Assembly: GCF_026626705.1 (NCBI RefSeq)
Contig: NZ_JAPNKC010000001.1
Span: forward strand, 620,001-684,000
Direction of reading: 5' to 3'
DNA: 64,000 nucleotides
DNA from: Pyxidicoccus sp. MSG2
Lineage (GTDB): Bacteria > Myxococcota > Myxococcia > Myxococcales > Myxococcaceae
Shown here piece by piece: positions 56,193 to 64,000 of the stretch. Within the stretch, counting starts at the first letter, position 1, and each line of letters starts with the position of its first letter. The notes below the pieces were generated by a model. That model saw only the letters and a program-made list of their open reading frames with translations. It was not told the DNA's origin and searched no databases. Made by a program: the position numbers and the translations under genes.

Positions 56193-56588
56193 TCATCTGG
56201 GTTGCTTCGCCCGCGCCTCCAGGTGCTGTCTGGAGGCGGACTTCCGCCAGGCCTCCTCCACGAGCTTCGCGAGCATTTCGCGGCGGACCTTCGAGAGGCG
56301 GACGAGCAGGTACTCGGGGTAGCCGGCGTAGTGTTCGGTGATGAAGAAGGTCTCCGGCTCGGCGCGGGTGAGCACCTCGCGGGCCTCCGGGTCGACCTTG
56401 AGGACGAGGGACTCTCCGTCCGGGTGGAGTCGCGCGATGAACTTCTTGCGCACCTTGAAGGAGGGCGTGCCGTAGGACGTGCTCTCTTCCATGCCGGGCA
56501 GCGCCAGGGCCAGCTCGCGCACCGCATCGAACGTCAGCCCCGGCTTGCTGCCCTTGCGCGCCGTGCTCCGCTTGCCCCGTGTCGCCAT
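56193..56588 (-). CDS. MmcQ/YjbR family protein
   Basis: 131 residues from ATG 56588. The N-terminus is basic (MATRGKRSTARKGSKPG). Family motifs: VRELALALPGMEESTSYGTP, FKVRKKFIARLHPDGESLV, then a C-terminal helix with WRKSASRQHLEA. These double-wing-type proteins are small and of unknown biochemical function; DNA binding has been suggested for relatives. Divergent from the AraC regulator, 78 bases apart. Confidence 0.88.
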   Translation of the reverse strand: MATRGKRSTARKGSKPGLTFDAVRELALALPGMEESTSYGTPSFKVRKKFIARLHPDGESLVLKVDPEAREVLTRAEPETFFITEHYAGYPEYLLVRLSKVRREMLAKLVEEAWRKSASRQHLEARAKQPR

Positions 56589-56666
56589 GGTGCCGCGCCT
56601 CCTCGTTGGCCCCAGGCAAGCATGGCCGCCGTGCCGGGAGCTTGGAAATTCGTTACCCTGTTGCAC

Positions 56667-57494
56667 ATGCGGAGCGTCCCGGTCCCCACCGTTTCCCTCT
56701 GGCGCCCTCCCCTGCTGCCGGACGTGCAGGTGGTGCGCGTGGAGGACGACACGCGGCTGTGGTCCGGCCACTCCATCCAGTACGCCATCACCGTGACGCA
56801 CGCGGGCGCCTTCGACTTCTGGTACCGCAAGCGCGTGTGGACGCATGGCCCGGGAAGGCAGCTCAAGCTCAAGGAGCCGGGTGAGGTCCACCGCGATGTC
56901 CACGTGCATGCCCCCGTCACGGCACAGTCCGTGGCCTTCGCGCCCCGACTGGTGGACGAGGCCGCGAGACAGCTCGGCCTCCCCTCCTCCCCCCACCTGA
57001 GTGTCGTTCTGAGCCGGGGCACGGGGCGCTGCGAGGCCGCGGCGCTGGCCCTGCACACGACACTCACGCGGCGCTCCGCCAACCGACTGGAGTGCGAGTC
57101 ACTGCTGACGGAGACGCTCGACGCGCTGCTCACGGAGTATGCGGAGCGCTCGCCTCCGGAGGGGTGTGCTTCGCATCGGCCCGCGGCGCTGCGCGCACGG
57201 GACTGCCTGCACGCAAGCTTCACGGAGAACGTGGGCCTGGACGCGCTCGCCAGCGGCGTGGGCCTGAATCGCTTCCACCTGCTGCGCGTGTTCCGCGCGG
57301 AGTTCGGCCTGCCACCCCATGACTACGTCACGCACCTGCGCGTGGCGCGGGCCCGGACACTGCTGTCGCAGGGGATGGCGGCCGGAGATGTCGCCGCCGA
57401 GGTGGGCCTCTACGACCAGAGCCAGCTCAACCGGCACTTCAAGCGCATCGTCGGTCTCACTCCGGGACAATATGCCCGGGCCGTGTGCCAGTGA
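56667..57494 (+). CDS. AraC-family transcriptional regulator
   Basis: 275 residues from ATG 56667. N-terminal cupin-like sensor (about 1-160) with PDVQVVRVEDDTRLWSGHSI; C-terminal double HTH with GLDALASGVGLNRFHLLRVF and AAEVGLYDQSQLNRHFKRIV followed by GLTPGQYAR, the family signature. The effector is unknown. The next gene (57526) starts 31 bases downstream on the same strand and may be co-transcribed or regulated by it. Confidence 0.92.
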   Translation: MRSVPVPTVSLWRPPLLPDVQVVRVEDDTRLWSGHSIQYAITVTHAGAFDFWYRKRVWTHGPGRQLKLKEPGEVHRDVHVHAPVTAQSVAFAPRLVDEAARQLGLPSSPHLSVVLSRGTGRCEAAALALHTTLTRRSANRLECESLLTETLDALLTEYAERSPPEGCASHRPAALRARDCLHASFTENVGLDALASGVGLNRFHLLRVFRAEFGLPPHDYVTHLRVARARTLLSQGMAAGDVAAEVGLYDQSQLNRHFKRIVGLTPGQYARAVCQ

Positions 57495-57525
57495 CGGCTG
57501 CTTCCCGTCAGCCCAGGAGCAACGC

Positions 57526-58071
57526 ATGTCCGCCATCAAGCTCGTCAACAACGTCCCCGCCTCCAATGTCCCCACCGTGGAGTTCCGCCTGTTCCAGGGC
57601 AACAACCAGATTGCCCGCATCGGCGTCCACGCCGGTGGGCAGGCCTCCATCCCCACGACGACGAACTACCAGGTACAGGCCTTCACCTCGATGGGCGACT
57701 TCTCGCTCACGTCCAACACGCTCTCCTTCAACGCCACGTCCGCCACGCTGATCGCGCAGGTGCTGACGGAGGGCGGCATCTACGACTTCCGGCTCGTGCA
57801 GTCCTCCGGCAGCCAGCCCTCCGCGCTGGTGTGCGAGAACACCTGGCGCAACCCGGTGCAGTTCACCATCACCCAGCCGGGCTCGCCGGTGCAGATCGTC
57901 ACCGTGGTGGACGAGCACAACAACACCTCCGTGAGTACCGCACAGCAGTGGCAGTGTTACGCCATCGCCAACGGCATCACCACGCAGACGGTGACCCTCA
58001 CCAACCCGAACGGTGCCATCACCATCACCCCGGACAACAACGACGAGAACTACATCCTCACGGTGAGCTGA
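57526..58071 (+). CDS. Unknown two-repeat beta protein
   Basis: 181 residues from ATG 57526 with aggagc upstream. I do not recognise the family. The protein is very rich in Thr, Ser, Asn, Gln and Val and poor in Lys and Arg, with no signal peptide. Two halves (about 10-88 and 94-181) look like a duplicated strand pattern; the second ends with AITITPDNNDENYILTVS. The composition is unlike its neighbours, though GC remains high at third positions. A lectin-, sheath- or protein-S-like coat role is possible but not shown. Confidence 0.72.
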   Translation: MSAIKLVNNVPASNVPTVEFRLFQGNNQIARIGVHAGGQASIPTTTNYQVQAFTSMGDFSLTSNTLSFNATSATLIAQVLTEGGIYDFRLVQSSGSQPSALVCENTWRNPVQFTITQPGSPVQIVTVVDEHNNTSVSTAQQWQCYAIANGITTQTVTLTNPNGAITITPDNNDENYILTVS

Positions 58072-58179
58072 GCCCGGTCAATAACGCCCAAGCGCGCCCC
58101 GCTCCCTCCCCTCTATTCCTCCCGTCCAGGACCTCGCCGCGCACCCTTTCCCGCGCGGCGTCTTCGACGCGGAGTGACG

Positions 58180-58989
58180 ATGCGTGGCAATCCTGTTGTT
58201 GGTTCCCTGCTCCTGGCCTCATGCCTGCTCGCGGCCCCCACCCTCGCCCAGGCTCCGAAGCCGGCGGAGGGTGCCCCCCAGGCACGGCCCTCCGGTGGCC
58301 CTCGGCTGACGTGGCTCGGACACGCGGCCTTCGAGATCGTCTCTCCCGGAGGCACGCGACTGCTCATCGACCCGTGGCTCTCGGAGAACCCGAAGACTCC
58401 CGCCGCATGGAAGGAATTGACCCGCTTCGGCCGGGAGGGCGACAAGCCCGCGGCCATCCTGGTGACACACGCGCACGGAGACCACGCGCCCGACGTGCCC
58501 GAGCTGGCCCGGCTCAGCGGCGCGCTCGTCGTCAGCACCGGCGAGCACCTCCGGGCCATGAAGATTCCCGAGGCGCAGCAACACAGTGTCAACGTGGGCG
58601 GCTCGTTCCGTCTGGGTGACGTCACCGTGCACGCGGTGCCGGCGATGCACTCGACGGACCCGGGAGGCCGGCCGCTCGGCTACGTGGTGACGTTCGCCGA
58701 CGGGCGCTCGCTGTACCACACGGGCGACACGTGGCTCTTCGGGGACATGGCCCTCATCCAGGAGCTGTACCACCCGGACATCATCCTGCTCACCACCGGT
58801 GGCGGTCGCTGGGGGTTGGATCCGAAGACGGCGGCGCTCGCCGTGAAGAAGTACTTCCGCCCGTCCCTCATCATCCCCATGCACTTCGGCACCTTCGAGC
58901 CGCTCGCGGAGGAGCCCGAGGTCCGCGCCGCCTTCCCCGGTGACAAGCGCGTGCGTTTCCTCACGCCCGGGCAGCCCACGACGCTCTGA
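58180..58989 (+). CDS. Exported MBL-fold hydrolase (UPF0173-like)
   Basis: 269 residues from ATG 58180 (cggag upstream). Signal peptide ends near LAAPTLAQA. The metallo-beta-lactamase motif is THAHGDHAPD, with further metal ligands in VPAMHSTDPGG, YHTGDTWLF and IPMHFGTFEPL. The pattern is closest to UPF0173/YtkL-like metal-dependent hydrolases, but those are mostly cytoplasmic; here it is exported. Substrate unknown. Its stop is three bases from that of the convergent TetR gene. Confidence 0.88.
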   Translation: MRGNPVVGSLLLASCLLAAPTLAQAPKPAEGAPQARPSGGPRLTWLGHAAFEIVSPGGTRLLIDPWLSENPKTPAAWKELTRFGREGDKPAAILVTHAHGDHAPDVPELARLSGALVVSTGEHLRAMKIPEAQQHSVNVGGSFRLGDVTVHAVPAMHSTDPGGRPLGYVVTFADGRSLYHTGDTWLFGDMALIQELYHPDIILLTTGGGRWGLDPKTAALAVKKYFRPSLIIPMHFGTFEPLAEEPEVRAAFPGDKRVRFLTPGQPTTL

Positions 58990-58992
58990 GCG

Positions 58993-59712
58993 TCAGCGGG
59001 AGCGCGGCTTGCGCGAAGCAACCCGGCGCGGTGAGGGCACCTTCCCCCGCCGCGCCTGCCCCTTCGTCTTGCGCGCCGGGGGCTTCTTCCCGCTCGTAAT
59101 CCCCTGGCTCTCCAGCACGATGCGGCTCAAGAGCGCGTACACGGGCGCGGGGTCGAAGCTCTCGTCCAGCAGGTGGTGCAGCGACAGCCCGTCCACGCAT
59201 GCCTTGACGATGGCGGCGTAGTGGTAGTCCAGCGGCTCGGGCTTCGCCCCCTCGCCATTGCGGACGGCCGCCACGGTGAGCGCCACCTCGTCGCCCACGC
59301 ATTGCAGCATCTCCGCCACCGCGGGCTTCAACTCCTTGTTGTGCAGCCCCATGGCGAACAGCTCGTAGCGCACGCGGAACTGCTCCGGCGTCTCCTTCAG
59401 CAGCTTCTCGCCCCACGCGAAGCTCGCGGCGGCGAGCTGCTCGTGCGGCGTCTCCTGGCGCAAGCGCTTCAGCTCGTCGATGTACTTCTGGCGGGCCTCC
59501 TTCGCGACGGCCAGCAGCAACGCGTCCTTGCTGCCGAAGTAGTAGTGCACCAGGCCCTGATTCACGCCGGCCTCGCGCGCCACCTCCTTCACCGTCGCCG
59601 CGTCGTACCCGCGCTCGGAGAGCACGCGGTACCCCGCGGTGATGAGCCGCTCCCGGGCGTCGGGTTCCGGCGAGGAGGCAGGCGTCTTCGAGCCACTGCG
59701 TGGACGGGCCAT
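58993..59712 (-). CDS. TetR-family regulator with a basic C-terminal tail
   Basis: 239 residues from ATG 59712. HTH region at about 20-70: ARERLITAGYRVLSERGYDA, TVKEVAREAGVNQGLVHYYF, GSKDALLLAVAKEA. The ligand-binding helices follow to about 205. The last about 30 residues are an unusual Lys/Arg-rich tail (KKPPARKTKGQARRGKVPSP, ending KPRSR), not typical of TetR proteins. Divergent from the gene at 59851; the palindrome between them is the likely operator. Substrate unknown. Confidence 0.9.
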   Translation of the reverse strand: MARPRSGSKTPASSPEPDARERLITAGYRVLSERGYDAATVKEVAREAGVNQGLVHYYFGSKDALLLAVAKEARQKYIDELKRLRQETPHEQLAAASFAWGEKLLKETPEQFRVRYELFAMGLHNKELKPAVAEMLQCVGDEVALTVAAVRNGEGAKPEPLDYHYAAIVKACVDGLSLHHLLDESFDPAPVYALLSRIVLESQGITSGKKPPARKTKGQARRGKVPSPRRVASRKPRSR

Positions 59713-59775
59713 GCCATTCCCATAGGTCAGACGATGTAGGCCCGCAAGGGACACCCGCCCCCCAGTCAGGCCGTC

Positions 59776-59804
59776 TTGACAACACGCGTCAGCGGCCTTA
59801 GTTA
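59776..59804 (+). promoter_or_regulatory. Candidate promoter of the exported protein gene
   Basis: TTGACA at 59776-59781 matches the -35 consensus; a weak -10 (ttagtt/tagtta) lies 16-17 bases later at about 59798-59804. The TetR palindrome follows it, so repression by blocking initiation is plausible. Confidence 0.45.
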
Positions 59805-59817
59805 GTCGTGTAGCTAA

Positions 59818-59835
59818 TTTAGTCGAACGACTAAA
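59818..59835. promoter_or_regulatory. Perfect palindrome, likely TetR operator
   Basis: TTTAGTCG-AA-CGACTAAA: 8-base arms with a 2-base centre. A related half-site (TTAGTCG) occurs just upstream at 59802-59808, and AGCTAA at 59812-59817. Lies 15 bases before ATG 59851 and 105 bases from the TetR start. Confidence 0.7.
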
Positions 59836-59850
59836 GCCTGGAGGAAAGCC

Positions 59851-60492
59851 ATGAGCGTCTCGTCCCTGAATGTCGTGAAGGTGTCCAAGGCCGTCCTGAT
59901 GATGGTTCCCCTGCTGGCCGCGCCCGCGTTCGCGGACGACTCCGGCGAGCAGATTCCCGGCCGGGAGCGCGAGCGCCGGGGCGCGGTCCTCCTGGAGGTG
60001 TCGCCGCCCGCGCTGGACGGGTCCATGTACGGCGTGCGCCTGGACATCGCGCCCTCCATGGAGGGGCCGTTCTCCTTCGGCCTGATGGGGCGCGCCGGCC
60101 AGTGGGGCAACTCGCTGGGAACGAAGACGCGCTTCGACGGCGTGGGCGCCAGCGAGGTGAAGCTGAACTACGCGGTGGGCGTGGACGGCCGCTACACCGT
60201 GGGCGCCTTCGCCAACGGCACGCTGAAGCCCTTCGTGGGGCTGACGGTGGGCATGGAGGAGTTCGTGGGCCGCTCCGGCAAGGGCCCCTCGGAGAGCGCC
60301 ACCACGACGGCGTTCCTGGAACCCGCGGCGGGTTTGATGTGGCAGCCGGGCTCGGGCCGCATCGGCCTGTCGGCGCGCGTGGGTCCGGGCTTCACCTTCA
60401 CGGACGTGCGTGAGCTGGATGTGCGCTCCGGCAACCTGGAGCTGCGCACGGTGTACCCCACGGCCTCTCTGGGCCTGCTCGTCGTCCTCTGA
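59851..60492 (+). CDS. Exported small beta-barrel-like protein
   Basis: 213 residues with signal peptide (VLMMVPLLAAPAFA) and GGAGG seven-ish bases before ATG 59851. The mature protein alternates aromatic/hydrophobic strands with short turns (GSMYGVRLDIAPSMEGPFSF, GVDGRYTVGAFANGTLKPFV, ending PTASLGLLVVL), the appearance of an eight-strand outer-membrane barrel. Family not recognised. Probably controlled by the divergent TetR regulator. Confidence 0.7.
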   Translation: MSVSSLNVVKVSKAVLMMVPLLAAPAFADDSGEQIPGRERERRGAVLLEVSPPALDGSMYGVRLDIAPSMEGPFSFGLMGRAGQWGNSLGTKTRFDGVGASEVKLNYAVGVDGRYTVGAFANGTLKPFVGLTVGMEEFVGRSGKGPSESATTTAFLEPAAGLMWQPGSGRIGLSARVGPGFTFTDVRELDVRSGNLELRTVYPTASLGLLVVL

Positions 60493-60510
60493 GAATCGAG
60501 CGTCTCGCCT

Positions 60511-60546
60511 CGCCTGGCACCCGGCCTCGCGCCGGGATGCCAGGCG
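60511..60546. terminator. Hairpin between convergent genes
   Basis: cgcctggca (60511-60519) pairs with tgccaggcg (60538-60546), with an inner cccggc/gccggg stem. It sits between two convergent stops and can serve both directions; no clear T-run. Confidence 0.65.
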
Positions 60547-60570
60547 GCAGACACCCGTAACGCCGTCACC

Positions 60571-61548
60571 TCACCAGAAGTGCTCCTGCTCCAGGACGAG
60601 CACCTTGCGTGACTCCGGGAACAGGATGACGAAGAGGTTGAAGTCCGAGCCCTGCACCGGGCTGGCGTAGGACGCCACCTGCACGTTCTCCGTCCCGTTG
60701 CCGTACGTGGCCAGCAGCTGCTCCGGTACGTCATACGTGGAGAAGATGGGCAGCAGCCGCGGCTCCAGGTTCGCGTACGGGAAGGTGCCGGTGCCTTGGT
60801 AACCCAAGGTCTGGAAGTGCGCCTGCTGCTCGACGGTGCGCGTGGCCATGGCCAGCGTGGGCTGGTCCGTGTACGGCCACGGGAAGTGGTACGCCGTCAG
60901 CCAGCCGTTGCAGGCGCCCTCGCAGCCCCAGTAGACGTCCTCGTTCATCGTCTCCTCGAGCGCGGGCGTCAGGGCCTCCCCCTGGAGTTGCAGCGCGTAC
61001 CCGGACGGGGCCGGCGCCGAGACACACCCGCCGGCGAGGCAGTCCATCTGGAGGCGGAACTGCTTGCCCACGCCGGAGCCGCTGCTCACGACAACGAGGT
61101 ACTCGCCCCCCGCGAGATTGACGGAGGAGATGCGGCTGAGCTCGCCGTAGCCGGAGTCGTCGTCCTGGGCCAGCAGCGTGGTGCCGTAGCTGCCATTGGC
61201 CTGGCGCGGCCCGTACAGGAACAGGCCCGTGTCCAGGTACATGCTGCTGCCCAGGTGCGTCACCTCCAGCTTCACGGTGGAGCTGGGGCGCACCTGGAAG
61301 CTGATGGAGAAGTACTGCGGCGAGGTCGTGTACTGCGCCTGGATGGAGCCGGGGACGTTGACCCGCCCCATGTACGTGGTGCTGTCCAGGATGTTGCCGC
61401 TGGTCGGCGCGGCCGGCGGATAGAGCACGGCCTGCGTGCTCTCCCCCACCGGCGACGTCGGGGCTTCGCCGGTTTCGGAGACACCACCACACGCGGTGGC
61501 CACGGCCATCAGCATCACGAGACAGGACTTCAGGAGCGGCGAGCGCAT
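60571..61548 (-). CDS. Lipoprotein with beta-sandwich domain, function unknown
   Basis: 325 residues from ATG 61548 (aggaag upstream). Lipobox VATAC at about residue 20. The first domain (about 45-175; YFSISFQVRPSSTVKLEVTH, LAQDDDSGYGELSRISSVNL, AGGEYLVVVSSGSG) looks like the pre-peptidase C-terminal (PPC) type domain found in secreted proteases. The second part has four cysteines and VYWGCEGACNGWLTAYHFPW. I cannot name a family for it. Probably on the outer membrane. Divergent from the lipoprotein hydrolase gene. Confidence 0.75.
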   Translation of the reverse strand: MRSPLLKSCLVMLMAVATACGGVSETGEAPTSPVGESTQAVLYPPAAPTSGNILDSTTYMGRVNVPGSIQAQYTTSPQYFSISFQVRPSSTVKLEVTHLGSSMYLDTGLFLYGPRQANGSYGTTLLAQDDDSGYGELSRISSVNLAGGEYLVVVSSGSGVGKQFRLQMDCLAGGCVSAPAPSGYALQLQGEALTPALEETMNEDVYWGCEGACNGWLTAYHFPWPYTDQPTLAMATRTVEQQAHFQTLGYQGTGTFPYANLEPRLLPIFSTYDVPEQLLATYGNGTENVQVASYASPVQGSDFNLFVILFPESRKVLVLEQEHFW

Positions 61549-61741
61549 CGGTCTTCCTCTTGGGGTGTGGGGGGAAGCGGCAGTGAAGCAGATCCTCCCG
61601 ACGCCACGCGAGCAGGTGACATGCCCGTCACGAAGATGCCGCACCGCGTTTTCGTGCACGTGGCGGTGACACCGCGCACGGGCCGCGGTGTTCCCCCCGC
61701 GTCCGCGAGAGCCGGCGGCCGCGCCGCCAGGAAGAGGGAGC

Positions 61742-63325
61742 ATGCGTACGTGGGTGTCGAAACGTCGTCCCCTGAAGGAAGTCAGCGCGGCGCTCGCGCT
61801 CGCGTGGAGCCTGCTGGCCGGAACGGGTTGCGACGAAGACGACACGAAGCCTCCCGATGATTCGCCCTCCCTCCCGACGCACACCCGGGTCGACAACGCG
61901 TCCCTCGACGTGCTCCCCGGCGTGAATCCCAATGCCCTCGACGTGTCGGGCACGGGGAACATCGAGGTGGCGCTGCTCGGTGCCGAAGGGCTCGACGTGA
62001 GCGACCTGGACCCCGCGGAGGCGACGCTCTGGGACGCGAAGGAGGAGTCGAAGGTCCAGGCGCTCGGGGCCGCGACGGCGCGCGACGTGGACGGAGATGG
62101 CCGTCTCGACGCCGTGCTGACGTTCTCCGTTCCCGCGTTGAAGAAGGCGGGCGTGCTGACGCCGGAAACGCATCGGGTCGTCTTCCGGGGAAGGACGCGA
62201 AGCGGCGCGGCGCTCTCCGCACAGGACGCGGTGCATGACGTCCACCACGTCGTGGTGCAACTTCCCACGCCGACGGGCCCCCACGCGGTGGGCACGCTCG
62301 AACAGGCCTGGACCGACACCTCGCGCGAGGAGTCGCTGACGCCCGAGCCGGGTGACTGGCGCGAGCTGAAGGTGCGCCTCTGGTATCCGGCCGTGGCGCG
62401 GCCCCAGGCGCAGCCCGCGCCGTATTTCCTCCAACCGCTCGAAGGAGAGCTGTTCGCAACGCTGGGGGGACTGCCTCCCCAGGTCCTCGGCTTCGTCCTC
62501 GCGCACGCGGTGCGTGGCGCCTCCCTGCCCGAGGGCTCGGAGCGCTTCCCCGTGCTGCTGCTGTCGCACGGCTATGGCTCGGCGAGCGCGCTCAGCTCGC
62601 GCGTGGCCGAGGAGCTGGCCAGCCACGGGTACGTAGTGGCGGCCATCTCCCATCCGCGGAGCAGCAGCCCGCTCGTCTTCCCGGATGGCCGCGTGGTGAG
62701 TGACGTCGTCGAAATCTCTCCGGCGGACCCCGCGCTGAACCGGCGCGTGCAGGACGTCTGGACGGCGGATGCGCGGTTCGTGCTCGACCAGCTGGTGCGG
62801 CTCGATGAGGCGGATGACCAGGGGCGTTTCACCGGCCGGCTCGACCTCTCGCGCGTGGGGATGTTCGGCCACTCGTTCGGCGGCTCGACGGCGGGAGAGG
62901 CGTGCCGCACGGATGCGCGCGTCAAGGCGGGGCTCAACATGGATGGGACGTTCTTCGGCGACCTGGATGGCGAGGTCCGCGTCCCCTTCCTGGTGATGAA
63001 CAGCGAGGAGGCCGCCGTCGACCGCAGCCGTGCCCGCTTCTTCGAGCACCTCCGCGCCACCGGCTATGCCGTGAGCTTCCAGGGCGCCGGGCACTTCTCC
63101 TTCACCGACCTGGGGCTCTTCCTGCCGCTGCTGCGGCACTACCTGCCGAACACGAAGGCCGAGGCCTACCAACTGGGGACGCTCGACGGAGCGCGCGCGT
63201 CCGCCCTCACGGAGACCTACGTGCTCGCCTTCTTCGACAAGCACCTGCGCGGGCACCCTGCCCCGCTGCTGGACGGCCCCTCCGCGCAGGCCCCGGAGGT
63301 GGAGCTCGTCGTCCACGCGCCTTGA
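61742..63325 (+). CDS. Lipoprotein alpha/beta hydrolase (PAF-acetylhydrolase-like)
   Basis: 527 residues from ATG 61742 with gagggag upstream. The lipobox is LLAGTGC (cysteine at about residue 30). Residues about 40-165 form an Ig/cadherin-like leader with DVDGDGRLDAVLTFS, a calcium-loop-like stretch. The hydrolase core has GHSFGGSTAGEA (Ser nucleophile), LLLSHGYGSASAL (oxyanion strand) and GAGHFSFTD (His), and an Asp in LNMDGTFFGD, matching platelet-activating-factor acetylhydrolase-type esterases. Likely a surface or periplasmic lipase/esterase. Confidence 0.87.
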   Translation: MRTWVSKRRPLKEVSAALALAWSLLAGTGCDEDDTKPPDDSPSLPTHTRVDNASLDVLPGVNPNALDVSGTGNIEVALLGAEGLDVSDLDPAEATLWDAKEESKVQALGAATARDVDGDGRLDAVLTFSVPALKKAGVLTPETHRVVFRGRTRSGAALSAQDAVHDVHHVVVQLPTPTGPHAVGTLEQAWTDTSREESLTPEPGDWRELKVRLWYPAVARPQAQPAPYFLQPLEGELFATLGGLPPQVLGFVLAHAVRGASLPEGSERFPVLLLSHGYGSASALSSRVAEELASHGYVVAAISHPRSSSPLVFPDGRVVSDVVEISPADPALNRRVQDVWTADARFVLDQLVRLDEADDQGRFTGRLDLSRVGMFGHSFGGSTAGEACRTDARVKAGLNMDGTFFGDLDGEVRVPFLVMNSEEAAVDRSRARFFEHLRATGYAVSFQGAGHFSFTDLGLFLPLLRHYLPNTKAEAYQLGTLDGARASALTETYVLAFFDKHLRGHPAPLLDGPSAQAPEVELVVHAP

Positions 63326-63574
63326 TGCAACTCTGTAACATCGGGCGCCACAACCCGAGGCTCCGTTGTGTCGCAATCCGTTACGTGCGGTGACGTGCGG
63401 CGAGCACGTCCCTCTGGGCGGTTCGCGGCACGCGTGCTGCAACCGGAATCCAGCACGGATTGTCCCGAGGGGGGACGCGGAGCCTGGCCGGCTGGACACC
63501 GCCGTGCCGGGCTCCGCATGCAGTTCCGCAGCGGAGCGGCCTTGCGGGTCGGGGGCCGTGATATCTTGAATTGC

Positions 63575-64000
63575 ATGTCAGCACTGGATCGCCCCCGGGC
63601 CCCCTCCTCCTCGCCGGACGCGAAGGGCGAGCCCCCCTGGACGCAGGAGGCCGAGGAGGGCGGAGACGAAGCACTCCACGTGACGCTGCCGTACGAGCAT
63701 GCCCGCCGGGCCTACGACGCCTCCACCGTGCGCCGCTTCCGGCTCACCGTGGCGGAGGGCCCCGGCGCGGGGACGATGTGGGAATCCACCGCGGACACGT
63801 GCTCGGTGGGCTCGCACCCTCTCAACGACTTCACGCTGGATGACCCCACCGTGTCGCGCTTCCACTGCGAGGTGCGCATCGGTCCGCGCGGGCCGCAGGT
63901 GAAGGACCTGGACAGCCTCAACGGCGTCATCGTGGACGGCGTGCAGGTGGTGGAGGGGGTGCTGCGCAGCGGCAGCCTGCTGCGGCTGGGGCGCGTGGTG
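63575..64000 (+). CDS. FHA-domain regulator, 5' part (probable sigma-54 activator)
   Basis: 142 codons from ATG 63575, open to the window edge. After a 45-residue Pro/Glu-rich lead comes an FHA domain: CSVGSHPLNDFTLDDPTVSR, FHCEVRIGPRGPQVKDLDSL, NGVIVDGVQVVEGV. In myxobacteria this kind of FHA module is usually joined to an AAA+ sigma-54 activator domain and an HTH; that part would lie beyond the window, so the activator call is inference. Such proteins respond to Ser/Thr kinases in development. Confidence 0.8.
   Translation, partial: MSALDRPRAPSSSPDAKGEPPWTQEAEEGGDEALHVTLPYEHARRAYDASTVRRFRLTVAEGPGAGTMWESTADTCSVGSHPLNDFTLDDPTVSRFHCEVRIGPRGPQVKDLDSLNGVIVDGVQVVEGVLRSGSLLRLGRVV

Noticed and set aside
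63540-63575. Sigma-54 promoter before the FHA regulator gene (ttgca at 63571)
   Set aside because: The TTGCA touches the start codon and has no GG element at the right spacing upstream.

Overview
GC-rich (roughly 70%) chromosomal DNA whose gene content points to a myxobacterium of the Myxococcus/Corallococcus type: long lipoprotein genes, a eukaryotic-like Ser/Thr kinase, four FHA-domain genes, a partial FHA-type regulator, a free-standing MbtH, an M6 protease and large antisense shadow ORFs typical of such codon usage. The species call is inference. I see no rRNA, tRNA, CRISPR array, insertion sequence or prophage.

Layout. 1-9.5 kb: end of a prolyl oligopeptidase; an immune-inhibitor-A-like M6 protease interrupted by one in-frame amber codon; a Kup potassium transporter preceded by a clear ydaO-type (c-di-AMP) riboswitch; an AlkZ-like DNA glycosylase; a D-threonine-aldolase-like enzyme; and a macro-like/deoxyribosyltransferase-like fusion that resembles immune effectors. 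9.5-23.3 kb: StyA-like flavin monooxygenase, ketopantoate reductase, DUF4105 membrane protein, HPPD, MbtH, LuxR-type regulator, RDD plus SpoIIM membrane pair, DnaJ-like protein, HEAT protein, and a DivIVA/DUF167/peptidase-MA run. 23.6-33.6 kb (all minus): DNA polymerase I with a degenerate proofreading domain, then a five-gene Tad/Flp-type secretion block (RHH-FHA protein, prepilin peptidase, secretin, FHA-CpaF ATPase, double-FHA membrane protein). 33.7-42.9 kb (minus): two translationally coupled lipoproteins, glyS/glyQ, Ser/Thr kinase.

42.9-53.3 kb (plus): a decayed hydrolase fragment, then a compact five-gene cluster: a LysM-like protein, two exported proteins, a 1476-residue protein with M15 and M23-like peptidoglycan-peptidase regions, and a 703-residue protein ending in a GH24 lysozyme. 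The two wall-cutting proteins have no signal peptide, whereas the two genes just before them do. This is my best candidate for an undescribed system: a contact-delivered or lysis-released wall-degrading toxin set with exported protective partners.

53.3-64 kb: DbpA-like RNA helicase, a cNMP-binding protein, a MmcQ/YjbR protein, an AraC regulator beside an unknown two-repeat beta protein, an MBL-fold hydrolase, a TetR regulator with a basic tail divergent from a small exported protein whose promoter carries a perfect palindrome, two lipoproteins (one an alpha/beta hydrolase) and the start of an FHA-containing regulator running off the window.

All family calls are from reading motifs by eye; no database search was run.
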